NCBI RefSeq assembly: GCF_003970385.1
Contig: NZ_RXZH01000006.1
Coordinates: forward strand, 186,001 to 250,000
Direction of reading: 5' to 3'
DNA length: 64,000 nucleotides
DNA from: Vibrio aquaticus
Lineage (GTDB): Bacteria > Pseudomonadota > Gammaproteobacteria > Enterobacterales > Vibrionaceae
Below, piece by piece: positions 9,728 through 18,333 of the stretch. Within the stretch, counting starts at the first letter, position 1, and every line of letters starts with the position of its first letter. The notes under the pieces were generated by a model that was given only the letters and a program-made list of their open reading frames with translations, was not told the origin of the DNA and did no database searches. The position numbers and the translations under genes were made by a program.

Positions 9728-10170
9728 TAGATTCTATTTTTCCATTAAGCGAAGAACACCTCGAACAGGTCTTTCGCATCGAATGTTCCGCCCACTCTCA
9801 TCCTTGGTCTGAAACAATGATTCGAGACGTGAATAGTCGAGGAGCTCGTCACCACGTCTTAGTCACTGAAGGTCGAGTTGTTGGCTACTTTTACGCTCAA
9901 AACATTGTGGGTGAAGTCACGCTGCTCAATATTGCCGTGGATCCAGCCATGCAGGGTAAAGGATATGGGAAGGTCTTGATCGAGGCATTTCTAGATCTAT
10001 GTGAGAAAGAAAACGCAGATAGTGCCTGGTTAGAGGTCCGAGAAAGTAATCAGCGTGCTGCTGACTTATATGAAGCTGTTGGTTTTAATGAAGTAGATCG
10101 CCGTCGCAACTACTACCCAACACCCAATGGCAAAGAAGACGCCATTATTATGAGTTACATCTTCTTCTAA
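9724..10170 (+). CDS. rimI: RimI, ribosomal protein bS18 N-alpha-acetyltransferase
   Basis: GNAT-fold acetyltransferase that modifies the N-terminus of S18. 148 aa. The acetyl-CoA loop is VDPAMQGKGYGKVLIEA and the C-terminal motif RRRNYYPTPNGKEDAIIM is diagnostic of RimI. The frame is open further upstream (ATG 9697, ATG 9709), but ATG 9724 gives the family N-terminus and a translationally coupled ATGA overlap with holD. It converges on the GGDEF-EAL gene with a one-base gap and no visible terminator. Confidence 0.93.
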   Translation: MIDSIFPLSEEHLEQVFRIECSAHSHPWSETMIRDVNSRGARHHVLVTEGRVVGYFYAQNIVGEVTLLNIAVDPAMQGKGYGKVLIEAFLDLCEKENADSAWLEVRESNQRAADLYEAVGFNEVDRRRNYYPTPNGKEDAIIMSYIFF

Positions 10171-10171
10171 G

Positions 10172-12223
10172 CTATTTTTGCACCGCTTTTATTGGCGTAG
10201 GCTCTTCAACAGGGTAGTAATTTTCTTCAAAGCGCCGCTGCACTTCAGAAGCGGGAAGTGGCTTATCAAATAAGTAACCTTGGAATTGATCACAGCCTAG
10301 TTGTTTGAGCGCGTATAACTCATGTGCATCTTCTACCCCTTCTGCAATCACTTCCAAGTTCAAACGCCTTGCTGTCATGATGATGGTATCAACAATTGCT
10401 TGGTCACTTTCGTCTAAGTGTAATTGGGTGACAAAAGAGCGATCAATCTTCAATACATCGACCGATAAGTGTTTGAGGTAACGCAGCGAAGAATAACCTG
10501 TACCGAAGTCATCAATGGACGTTTTCAGGTTATGTTCTTTCAGCTCAGCCATTTTCTGTACGGCGCCTTCGATATTTTCCAGAAGTAAGTTCTCAGTAAT
10601 CTCCAACTCAATGTGCTGACCATCAATGCCTGCTTGTGTCATTGAATCGACAATGTGCTCAACAAAAGAGCTCTGCGAAAACTGTAAAGGGCTGATGTTA
10701 ATGGCCAGACGTCTGAACGTATCTGGCAGCACGCCTTGCTTTTTCCAGTTGGCATATTGGTAGCAGGCTTGTTCAATGATCCAGTTACCGATCTGCAATA
10801 TCTGCCCAGTTTCTTCTGCTATTGGCATGAACACACCAGGAGGCAGCACTCCTTTCGTTGGGTGGTTCCAGCGAATTAAGGCTTCGACACCAATAATATG
10901 ATGCTTGTCGTCCACTTGGGGCTGGTAATAAAGTTCAAGTTGACCATTATTGAGCGCTTCATGCAGTCCTTTTTCTATCTCAAGGAAAGATTCGACTTGC
11001 GCTTGCATTTCGGGCTCGTAGAACATGTATTTGTTCCGGCCAGCAACTTTAGCACGGTATAGCGCGGTATCCGCCTGACGAAGTACATCGATGTTCGTGC
11101 TGCCCACGGATGGGAAAACGGCAATGCCAACACTCACGGTGCAGTAAAGTTGGTGATCATCAATCGAGTAGGGATTGGAGATAAGTGCGAGGAGCTGTTG
11201 GGCTAAATCATGGGCGCGTTCTGTGGTCACATCAGGTAATAGGATCGCAAACTCATCCCCGCCAATTCTCGCTGCGGTAAAAGATCCTTGCAACCAAGCT
11301 TCTATCCTCATTGAAATGGCTTTAATGAGATGATCCCCAATGGTGTGACCCAGTGAATCGTTAATTGTCTTAAATCGATCTAAATCGAGATAAAACAGCG
11401 CACCCACTTGGTTGTTCTTGCTTGCTGTTGTGATTGATTCTTCCAAGGTTTGAAGTAATAGGCTTCGATTGGCAAGGCCAGTTAACGAGTCATAGTAGGC
11501 GAGTTGATTCAATTGAACTGCAGCGGCTTCACGGTCTTTCCACAAACTATGGAAGGTCTTGGCTAAATGACCGAGTTCGTCATCCCGATAGAGTGTTGGC
11601 GGTGGAACATCACGATTGCTATTTTGTAATGAACGAACCCACTCAATCAAAGTGACGAGAGGCTTTGATAACTTCTGATAAAAGAACAGCAGTAAAATAG
11701 AGGTGAGCAGGATGTTTCTAAATAGGTCAAACAGCAATATCTGCGTCGTCTTAGCAATGAAATCCCGCGCAATGTAAGAGCCGTTAACGGAAAAACTTAA
11801 CGTGCCAACCACCACATTAGAGTTAGGCTGATGAAGGTCAGAAGTATAGATTGGTGTTGTCGGTGTTAGATAACTGGACAGCGCTTCAGCAAAATCACCC
11901 TGTAGAGAGATATTTTTTTCTTTCTCGGTGAGGGTATCGCCAAAGTCATCGATGATTTGCACTTTATAGATGGCGCTGTCCATCATTAAACTAGAGGCCA
12001 CTTGTTCTGCGAGGAGCTGATTAAGGTGATAAGCGGCTTGACTGGCATTTGAGTAGTTCTGTAATAGCTTAAACTGATAATGCTCTTCAATGCGCTGCTG
12101 CTCCTGATGAACATCCACCAAGATATGGTACAAACTAAAGCCGATCCCTAAGATAACGGATACTAGGAATACTGTTTTGGCTTGTCTAAACGCGAGTGAG
12201 TTTATTTTTTTGTTTTCAGCCAT
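10172..12223 (-). CDS. Membrane GGDEF-EAL protein, c-di-GMP turnover
   Basis: 683 aa inner-membrane sensor. Transmembrane helices at about 15-35 and 164-182 enclose a periplasmic domain, followed by a HAMP-like linker (SKPLVTLIEW), a GGDEF domain (intact GGDEF at 321-325) and an EAL domain (EAL at 447-449). The EAL catalytic set looks complete: NISPLQF, ELEITENLL, IDDFGTGYSSL, LKIDRSFV, VIAEGVED and QGYLFDKPL. This argues for an active phosphodiesterase, while the intact GGDEF could still synthesise or bind nucleotide. Its position matches V. cholerae VC0658 as I recall it. The periplasmic ligand is unknown. Confidence 0.93.
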   Translation of the reverse strand: MAENKKINSLAFRQAKTVFLVSVILGIGFSLYHILVDVHQEQQRIEEHYQFKLLQNYSNASQAAYHLNQLLAEQVASSLMMDSAIYKVQIIDDFGDTLTEKEKNISLQGDFAEALSSYLTPTTPIYTSDLHQPNSNVVVGTLSFSVNGSYIARDFIAKTTQILLFDLFRNILLTSILLLFFYQKLSKPLVTLIEWVRSLQNSNRDVPPPTLYRDDELGHLAKTFHSLWKDREAAAVQLNQLAYYDSLTGLANRSLLLQTLEESITTASKNNQVGALFYLDLDRFKTINDSLGHTIGDHLIKAISMRIEAWLQGSFTAARIGGDEFAILLPDVTTERAHDLAQQLLALISNPYSIDDHQLYCTVSVGIAVFPSVGSTNIDVLRQADTALYRAKVAGRNKYMFYEPEMQAQVESFLEIEKGLHEALNNGQLELYYQPQVDDKHHIIGVEALIRWNHPTKGVLPPGVFMPIAEETGQILQIGNWIIEQACYQYANWKKQGVLPDTFRRLAINISPLQFSQSSFVEHIVDSMTQAGIDGQHIELEITENLLLENIEGAVQKMAELKEHNLKTSIDDFGTGYSSLRYLKHLSVDVLKIDRSFVTQLHLDESDQAIVDTIIMTARRLNLEVIAEGVEDAHELYALKQLGCDQFQGYLFDKPLPASEVQRRFEENYYPVEEPTPIKAVQK

Positions 12224-12438
12224 AGTCGAGATAAGCTCCTTCTACTCCTTTAGTTATAGTCCATATTTATTGATATTTTAATTTGTAGCGTTCTAGAAAC
12301 ACTTTTTCGCTCAATTTCATGGATGAAGTTGCCCCACAGAACAATATAAGCGAAAATACCGCGCAAAATTGAATCGAACAGATAGAGCCATTATTGTGAC
12401 TTGTTCGATATGGCTCCTAGACAGAAGAAGACCCTTTC

Positions 12439-14028
12439 ATGTCAAATACTCCTTTTCTTAGCGAAGTATCTAAGCGTAGAACGTTCGCTATCATCTCTCA
12501 CCCGGATGCGGGTAAAACGACCATTACTGAAAAAGTACTGTTATTCGGAAACGCAATCCAAAAAGCAGGTACGGTTAAAGGCCGTGGTAACGCTCAGCAT
12601 GCGAAATCTGACTGGATGGAGATGGAAAAAGAGCGTGGTATCTCGGTAACAACGTCGGTAATGCAGTTTCCATACAACGATTGCTTGGTAAACCTACTCG
12701 ATACTCCAGGACACGAAGACTTCTCGGAAGATACCTACCGTACCCTAACAGCGGTTGACTCATGTCTAATGGTTATCGATGCCGCAAAAGGTGTCGAAGA
12801 CCGTACTCGTAAGCTGATGGAAGTAACGCGTCTACGTGATACACCAATCGTCACCTTCATGAACAAATTGGATCGCGACGTTCGTGATCCAATGGAAGTT
12901 CTAGATGAAGTAGAAAGCGAGCTTGGTATGGCATGTGCGCCAATCTCTTGGCCGATCGGCTGTGGTAAAGAATTTAAAGGTGTTTACCACATTCACCGTG
13001 ATGAAACGATTCTGTATGAATCAGGCCACGGTCACGAGATCCAAGACGTTCGCATCATCAAAGGTCTAGATAACCCAGAACTTGATGAACAAGTCGGTGA
13101 AGACCTCGCAGCAAGCGTACGTGACGAACTAGAACTCGTTATGGGCGCATGTCCTGAGTTCGATCATGAATTGTTCCTAGCCGGTGAACTCACGCCAGTT
13201 TACTTTGGTACTGCATTGGGCAACTTCGGTGTAGACCACATGCTAGATGGCCTAACAAAGTGGGCGCCAGCACCTAAAAACCGTCAAGCGGTTGAGCGTG
13301 ATGTTGAAGCGAACGAAGAAGAGTTCTCTGGTTTTGTATTCAAGATTCAAGCAAACATGGACCCGAAACACCGTGACCGTATTGCTTTCATGCGTATCGT
13401 ATCAGGTACCTACAAGCAAGGTATGAAGATGAACCACGTTCGTACAGGTAAAAAAGTCAGTATTTCTGATGCGGTTACCTTTATGGCGGGTGACCGTTCT
13501 CGTGCTGAAAATGCGTATGCAGGTGACATCATCGGTCTGCACAACCACGGCACAATCCAAATTGGTGATACCTTCACTCAAGGCGAAGCGTTGAAGTTCT
13601 CAGGTATTCCCAACTTCGCTCCAGAACTGTTCCGTCGTATTCGTCTAAAAGATCCATTGAAGCAGAAGCAGCTACTCAAAGGTTTGGTTCAGCTTTCTGA
13701 AGAAGGTGCGGTACAGGTATTCCGTCCGCTACAAAATAACGATCTAATCGTAGGTGCAGTTGGTGTGCTTCAGTTTGATGTAGTCGTTGCGCGTCTAAAA
13801 GCAGAATACAACGTAGAAGCAATCTACGAAGGTGTGAACGTTGCAACAGCACGTTGGGTAGAGTGTGGCGATGTGAAGAAGCTAGAAGAGTTTAAGCGTA
13901 AGAACCAAGCTAACCTAGCACTAGATGGTGGCGATAACCTGTCGTACATCGCACCAACGATGGTGAACCTAAATCTAGCGAAAGAGCGTTTTCCAGAGGT
14001 TGAGTTTCGCGCGACTCGCGAACACTAA
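12439..14028 (+). CDS. prfC: Peptide chain release factor 3
   Basis: GTPase that recycles RF1 and RF2 from the ribosome after peptide release. 529 aa, the usual length. G1 is HPDAGKTT, G2/G3 [15 protein letters not shown] and G4 NKLD; EF-G-like domains II and III follow. The start ATG 12439 gives [27 protein letters not shown]. Codon bias is strong. The gene is followed by an ERIC-like repeat and then a hairpin terminator, so its transcript probably includes the repeat. Confidence 0.97.
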   Translation: MSNTPFLSEVSKRRTFAIISHPDAGKTTITEKVLLFGNAIQKAGTVKGRGNAQHAKSDWMEMEKERGISVTTSVMQFPYNDCLVNLLDTPGHEDFSEDTYRTLTAVDSCLMVIDAAKGVEDRTRKLMEVTRLRDTPIVTFMNKLDRDVRDPMEVLDEVESELGMACAPISWPIGCGKEFKGVYHIHRDETILYESGHGHEIQDVRIIKGLDNPELDEQVGEDLAASVRDELELVMGACPEFDHELFLAGELTPVYFGTALGNFGVDHMLDGLTKWAPAPKNRQAVERDVEANEEEFSGFVFKIQANMDPKHRDRIAFMRIVSGTYKQGMKMNHVRTGKKVSISDAVTFMAGDRSRAENAYAGDIIGLHNHGTIQIGDTFTQGEALKFSGIPNFAPELFRRIRLKDPLKQKQLLKGLVQLSEEGAVQVFRPLQNNDLIVGAVGVLQFDVVVARLKAEYNVEAIYEGVNVATARWVECGDVKKLEEFKRKNQANLALDGGDNLSYIAPTMVNLNLAKERFPEVEFRATREH

Positions 14029-14037
14029 TCTTCTGTG

Positions 14038-14141
14038 CCTTTGCTGCGATAGCGGCGTTGACAGCGTAAACTCACCTTAGTCACGTAGCGCACTACGCTC
14101 CCAAGGCTGAGTTTACTTGTCGCCTTGCTCTCACAACAAAT
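14038..14141 (+). repeat. ERIC-like intergenic palindromic repeat, copy 1
   Basis: About 100 bp beginning 10 bases after the prfC stop. Its core folds on itself: GCGTAAACTCA...TGAGTTTAC, with further pairing ACGTAGCG/CACTACGC and CCTT/AAGG. The right end CTTGTCGCCTTGCT and the left part TTGACAGC match copy 2 downstream of ileS and resemble the enterobacterial ERIC/IRU consensus (TTGNCTGC, CTTGCCGCCTTCCTGCA). It contains no ORF. Confidence 0.7.
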
Positions 14142-14161
14142 GCTTTGATGAATCGTTTCTG

Positions 14162-14191
14162 AAATACCGCCTTATTAAGGCGGTATTTTTT
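14162..14191 (+). terminator. Terminator downstream of prfC
   Basis: Perfect 12-bp stem AAATACCGCCTT / AAGGCGGTATTT with a 3-base loop followed by more T. It lies 134 bases after the prfC stop, beyond the ERIC-like repeat. Confidence 0.88.
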
Positions 14192-14196
14192 AGGCC

Positions 14197-14299
14197 GTCA
14201 TTCCTTAGAACGAAGAATGAGTGAGTAAGGAATCTCTCAAAGCGAGTCGCTATCTCGATGAGATCCCCAACTCGCTCGTTCTTCACTCTTGAGGATGAC
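14197..14299 (+). repeat. 103-bp palindromic repeat, unit 1
   Basis: Runs from GTCATTCCTTAG to TTGAGGATGAC. The outer 40 bases of each end are imperfect inverted repeats (29 of 40 positions by hand alignment). Each half also forms its own hairpin: ATTCCTTA/TAAGGAAT and ATCCCCAA/TTGAGGAT, with 18-base loops that are complementary to each other. It has no ORF. A second unit of equal length follows after 28 bp. Confidence 0.8.
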
Positions 14300-14327
14300 G
14301 AGCCTGTCTGAGCTTGAATATATGCGC

Positions 14328-14430
14328 GTCATTCCTTAGAACGACGAAGGAGTGAGTAAGGAATCTCTTAAAACAAGTCGCTATCTTGATGAGCTCCCCA
14401 ACTCGTTCGTACCTCACTCTTGAGGATGAC
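14328..14430 (+). repeat. 103-bp palindromic repeat, unit 2
   Basis: Direct repeat of unit 1, exactly the same length and about 90 percent identical by eye, same orientation, separated by a 28-bp spacer (14300-14327). The ends GTCATTCCTTAGAACGA and CTCTTGAGGATGAC are unchanged. Confidence 0.8.
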
Positions 14431-14450
14431 GAGTCTTACTATGATTGAAT

Positions 14451-14484
14451 AAAAAAGGGTTGATGCTTTCACATCAACCCTTTT
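14451..14484 (-). terminator. Terminator of srmB
   Basis: Perfect 13-bp stem AAAAGGGTTGATG / CATCAACCCTTTT with a T-run on the minus strand, 22 bases after the srmB stop codon. Confidence 0.92.
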
Positions 14485-14505
14485 CAGTTTTATCGAATCA
14501 AGACG

Positions 14506-15744
14506 TTACTTTTTCTTCTTAGCGACTTTCTTCTTACCTTTTGCCGCTACTTTCTTTTTGTCGTCTTTCTTTTTGTTCTTTTTCTTAAACACAGGTTTTT
14601 TGTGTTTAGGGCGCATCTCTTTAATGAAGCGCTCTTTGATGTCTTCTTTTACGTAGCGAGCGACGCGATCAAGCATTGGTTGGTCATGCGCTTCAACAAT
14701 AGATACCGCATTACCTTTCTTACCAGCACGAGCCGTTCGACCAATGCGGTGTAGATAGACGTCTGCGCTGCGTGGCATATCGTAGTTGATAACATGGCTT
14801 ACGTCAGGCAGGTCGATACCACGCGCGGCAACGTCTGTCGCAAGTAGTACGTTAACCGTACCATCACGGAAGCGTGAAATCGCATTGTTACGGCGATCCT
14901 GTGGCATTTCGCCTTGAATCCAAGAACAAGGGATTTGCGCCTTTTCTAGTTCAGCACGAAGCTCTGCAAGACGCTCGCGCGTTTTTAAGAACACGATAGA
15001 GCGTTCTGCTTGATCGGTAATGATCTTCTTCAGAAGTTCTAGTTTGTGGTTCGCATCATCCGCGCGGTGATACCACTGAGAAATCTTCTTACGTTCACGA
15101 CGTGATGGCTCGGCATCGATTTCAGCTGGATCTTTGAGTAGATCGGCGGTGAAACCCTCAACACCTTTACCTTCAAGCGTAGCTGAGAACAGTAAGGTTT
15201 GTTTACGCCAGCGACACTCATTCGACAGGCGATCGACGGTTGGGCCAAAGCCCATGTCTAGCATGCGGTCTGCTTCATCAAGAATTAACCACTCAATCGC
15301 ACGACAATCAAAGCGTTCTGCTCGGATGTACTCCATCAAACGTCCTGGTGTTGCAACCACGATATCTTGGGTTTTTGCAAGGATATCTGCGTGTTCTTGG
15401 TATTGAACACCACCCGTGATGGTGAAGATCTTTAAGTTTGTGTGCTTAGCCAGTGCTCGCGCTTGATCAGCAACTTGCATCGCTAATTCGCGAGTAGGAG
15501 TCAGGATCAAAATACGAGCAGGACCAGGCTTGCGGCGAGGGAAGTCTTGTAAAAACTGCAGTGCTGGTAATGCGAACGCCGCTGTTTTACCTGTCCCAGT
15601 TGGCGCAGATGCAAGTACATCACGACCATCTAAAGCTTGTGGAATAGCTTCAGCTTGAATCTGTGTTGGGCGGTCATAACCCATTTCTTCAATGGCGAGG
15701 AGTAGGTTAGGGTCTAACTCTAATTCAGCGAAATTTCTGATCAC
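14506..15744 (-). CDS. srmB: DEAD-box RNA helicase SrmB
   Basis: ATP-dependent RNA helicase acting early in 50S subunit assembly. 412 aa. Motifs: Q-motif RPTQIQAEAIP, Walker A PTGTGKT, DEAD in LILDEADRM, FSAT, and HRIGRTARAG. The start is taken as GTG 15744, seven bases after GGAGA, giving the SrmB-like N-terminus VIRNFAELELD; the ATG at 15780 would overlap that ribosome-binding site. The C-terminal 35 residues are an unusually lysine-rich tail (KKKNKKKDDKKKVAAKGK...), a likely RNA-binding extension. It is followed upstream by trmN6, its usual chromosomal neighbour. Confidence 0.94.
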   Translation of the reverse strand: MIRNFAELELDPNLLLAIEEMGYDRPTQIQAEAIPQALDGRDVLASAPTGTGKTAAFALPALQFLQDFPRRKPGPARILILTPTRELAMQVADQARALAKHTNLKIFTITGGVQYQEHADILAKTQDIVVATPGRLMEYIRAERFDCRAIEWLILDEADRMLDMGFGPTVDRLSNECRWRKQTLLFSATLEGKGVEGFTADLLKDPAEIDAEPSRRERKKISQWYHRADDANHKLELLKKIITDQAERSIVFLKTRERLAELRAELEKAQIPCSWIQGEMPQDRRNNAISRFRDGTVNVLLATDVAARGIDLPDVSHVINYDMPRSADVYLHRIGRTARAGKKGNAVSIVEAHDQPMLDRVARYVKEDIKERFIKEMRPKHKKPVFKKKNKKKDDKKKVAAKGKKKVAKKKK

Positions 15745-15832
15745 TATGGGTCTCCACAAGCGAGTTGGTGTGAGCTTCAAATTTAAGGGGTCGTATTATA
15801 GAGCGTTCGGTGATAAGGATCACACCTTATTT

Positions 15833-16540
15833 TTACATCTTAAGATAAAAGGCTTGGGTCAGTGCGACAAACTCGTCGCTGTAGCTGCCGTTGTGATGGA
15901 TAGTAAGTTCACTACACTCTGTTCTGTTGCCGTTTTTTCCTATTTGAATCAATAGTCTATTGGCTTCTTTGCGTTCAGTCGGTTTCACATAACACAGACG
16001 TTGAACCACCCAGCCTTGTTGCTTTGCTAATTCAACAAAAATTTCCCCTTCTACTTTTGGTAGTACAAAGCTGGCTGTGCCCTGCTCATTGAGCAGTGAC
16101 ATACAACGCTTTAAAAGATCATCGTGGCGCAAGGAGTCTGTGTGTCTTGCTGTCGCTCGGCTTTTCGCTTGCGCTTGTTCCCCGTTATTAAAATAAGGTG
16201 GGTTACAAATAATAGCATCAAACGAATGCTCGAAATTGTGGCAGAGAATATCGCCATCATTCAGTGTTAATCGCTCTGACCAAAGTGATTGTTCAAAATT
16301 GAATTTAGCCGCTTCTAAAGCATGTTGGTCAATATCAATCGCTTCTATATTCACCAGAGAATTTCGCTGCGCGCACATCAAACTGAGTAGCCCAGTACCG
16401 GTCCCGATATCCAGTAACGTCTTCGCTTGTTCAATGTTTGCCCAGGCTCCGAGAAGGACACCGTCCGTACTGACCGGCATGCCTGAGTAACCACCTTCAA
16501 TTTTGAACTGTTTAAAATCAAAGCTTTTTGTCTTTTTCAT
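15833..16540 (-). CDS. trmN6: TrmN6 (YfiC), tRNA1(Val) adenine37-N6-methyltransferase
   Basis: SAM-dependent methyltransferase that modifies A37 of tRNA-Val(UAC). 235 aa. The SAM motif I is LLDIGTGTGLLSLM and the amino-methyltransferase motif is CNPPYFN. The N-terminal KQFKIEGGYSGMPVSTDGVLLGAW and the C-terminal YSDEFVALTQAFYLKM match E. coli YfiC. It lies 88 bp upstream of srmB in the same direction; a TATAAT-like element on the minus strand (about 15796-15801) may give srmB its own promoter. Confidence 0.94.
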   Translation of the reverse strand: MKKTKSFDFKQFKIEGGYSGMPVSTDGVLLGAWANIEQAKTLLDIGTGTGLLSLMCAQRNSLVNIEAIDIDQHALEAAKFNFEQSLWSERLTLNDGDILCHNFEHSFDAIICNPPYFNNGEQAQAKSRATARHTDSLRHDDLLKRCMSLLNEQGTASFVLPKVEGEIFVELAKQQGWVVQRLCYVKPTERKEANRLLIQIGKNGNRTECSELTIHHNGSYSDEFVALTQAFYLKM

Positions 16541-16857
16541 AAGATTTTATGTTTGTCGGTACTTGTTGTTATTTTGAGTTAAATGATCTGTTGTTAAATA
16601 ATTGTTTGGTTATTTATTCTGCTTGTTTTGGGTTTGTAGCAAAACTTGGTTAGTTAATCGGGCTGGTTATTTTTATATGACTAGTGATATATGCTGCATT
16701 TAAACGTTTTATGTAAATTTATATGGCGTTTTTTGTCTGTGACTTGCCACTCAATCAGGATTTCGTCATTATGCGCGCCTAAATTTTATAGAGTGGACAT
16801 TGTTTTGTACTACTCAGCATACACAACATCACATCAATAATAACTCAAGGGTCGACT
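16541..16857. other. AT-rich gap between trmN6 and brnQ
   Basis: Divergent intergenic DNA of 317 bp that must hold both promoters. I see no ORF with a ribosome-binding site, no hairpin terminator and no clear operator. It is strikingly T-rich on the plus strand over 16541-16700. Confidence 0.5.
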
Positions 16858-18171
16858 GTGAATCAGACTTTAAAACTAACAGATATTATTGCGGTAGGCT
16901 TTATGCTTTTCGCTTTCTTTTTAGGTGCAGGTAACATCATTTTTCCACCTCTAGCGGGTCAGCTTGCAGGTGATAACCTTCTTCCTGCAATGACAGGCTT
17001 CCTTCTCACTGCGGTAGGTCTACCTCTTATTACTATCGTTGCTATCGCAGTGGCTGGTGGAACGTGGGAACATTTAACAAAAGATCTGCCAAAGCGTGCT
17101 GCGATGGTAATGGCGGTGCTGATCTTTATTATTATCGGTCCTGCGTTTGCCGCGCCTCGTACTGGCCTAGTGGCTTATGAGATGGCGGTAAAACCATTCT
17201 TTATTGATGCGACGCAAGCTCACCTAACGATCTTCTCTATTCTTTTCTTTGCTGTTGCGATGTTCTTCGCGTGGTCACAAGGCAAACTGATTGATGTGAT
17301 TGGTAAAGTGTTGACGCCAGTTCTTTTCATCGGCCTGATTATTCTAGCGGCAGCGGTATTTATTGACCCACAAGGTGAAATGATCGCAGCGCAAGGTGAA
17401 TACCTAACGCACCCACTGCAAAAAGGTTTCCTTGAAGGCTATAACACTATGGATACGTTTGGTTCACTGATGTTTGGTGTACTGATCGTTGATGCATTGC
17501 GCCAAAAAGGCATTACTGAGCAAAAACCAACAGCGAAGTACCTAATCAGTGCGGCATGTATTGCAGCAGCTGGTCTAACGTTTGTGTACGTTTCACTGTT
17601 CTACTTGGGCGCAACCAGCTCGGCAGTCGCAGCAGGCGCAGACAACGGCGGTGTTGTACTTAGCCTTTATGTACAATCTCTGTTTGGTCCTTACGGTCAA
17701 ATCGTTCTGTCTGTGATTGTACTTCTGGCGTGTCTAACGACAGCGATTGGTCTTATTTCAGCGTGTTCTGATTACTTTAGCTCGCTAACGCCAATGTCAT
17801 ACAAGACTTGGGTCATCATTAACGGTGTAGCGTGTGCGACGGTAGCAAATGTAGGTCTATCTCAACTGATTGCTTTGTCTGTTCCAGTTCTATTTGCACT
17901 TTACCCAGTTGCGATTGCTTTGGTTGCCCTGACGTTTATTCGTAAGATGCTGCCAAATCCCAAAGCGGCGTACCGTGTGGTTATTCTAGTATCATTGCTA
18001 TTTGCTCTTATTGATGCAGCAAAAGTAGCGGGTGTGGATGTGTCTGCATTGAACATGCTACCACTGTTTGATATTGGTATGGGCTGGCTACTACCGACGG
18101 TTGTGGCAATGATCGCGATGCTTTTTGTTGGCAAATCTGAGCAGCCGGAGCTAGCAGAAGAAACGGCATAA
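16858..18171 (+). CDS. brnQ: BrnQ, branched-chain amino acid:cation symporter
   Basis: LIVCS-family inner-membrane carrier for leucine, isoleucine and valine, 437 aa with about 12 hydrophobic segments. The N-terminal DIIAVGFMLFAFFLGAGNII and the segment LSQLIALSVPVLFALYPVAI are characteristic. The start is GTG 16858 behind AAGGG. It is monocistronic, with its own terminator. Substrate preference within the branched-chain group cannot be told from sequence; E. coli BrnQ is the closest match I can recall. Confidence 0.93.
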   Translation: MNQTLKLTDIIAVGFMLFAFFLGAGNIIFPPLAGQLAGDNLLPAMTGFLLTAVGLPLITIVAIAVAGGTWEHLTKDLPKRAAMVMAVLIFIIIGPAFAAPRTGLVAYEMAVKPFFIDATQAHLTIFSILFFAVAMFFAWSQGKLIDVIGKVLTPVLFIGLIILAAAVFIDPQGEMIAAQGEYLTHPLQKGFLEGYNTMDTFGSLMFGVLIVDALRQKGITEQKPTAKYLISAACIAAAGLTFVYVSLFYLGATSSAVAAGADNGGVVLSLYVQSLFGPYGQIVLSVIVLLACLTTAIGLISACSDYFSSLTPMSYKTWVIINGVACATVANVGLSQLIALSVPVLFALYPVAIALVALTFIRKMLPNPKAAYRVVILVSLLFALIDAAKVAGVDVSALNMLPLFDIGMGWLLPTVVAMIAMLFVGKSEQPELAEETA

Positions 18172-18195
18172 TCAATCAGTAAAGCTGAATCAATG

Positions 18196-18232
18196 ATCCC
18201 CTGTCGCGTAAGGCGTGACAGGGGATTTTTTA
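18196..18232 (+). terminator. Terminator of brnQ
   Basis: Perfect stem ATCCCCTGTC / GACAGGGGAT followed by six T, 24 bases after the brnQ stop. Confidence 0.92.
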
Positions 18233-18333
18233 TATCGGTGGATTTTTATTCGCCTGCAAAAAAAATCTGTATCTTCATCACACTTTTGAGTACAATTCTC
18301 CGGTTAAATTCTACTCATAAATGTTGAGCAAAC

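Noticed and set aside
14197..14430. Tandem repeat as a CRISPR array
   Set aside because: Only two units, each 103 bp and internally palindromic, with one 28-bp spacer and no cas genes nearby.
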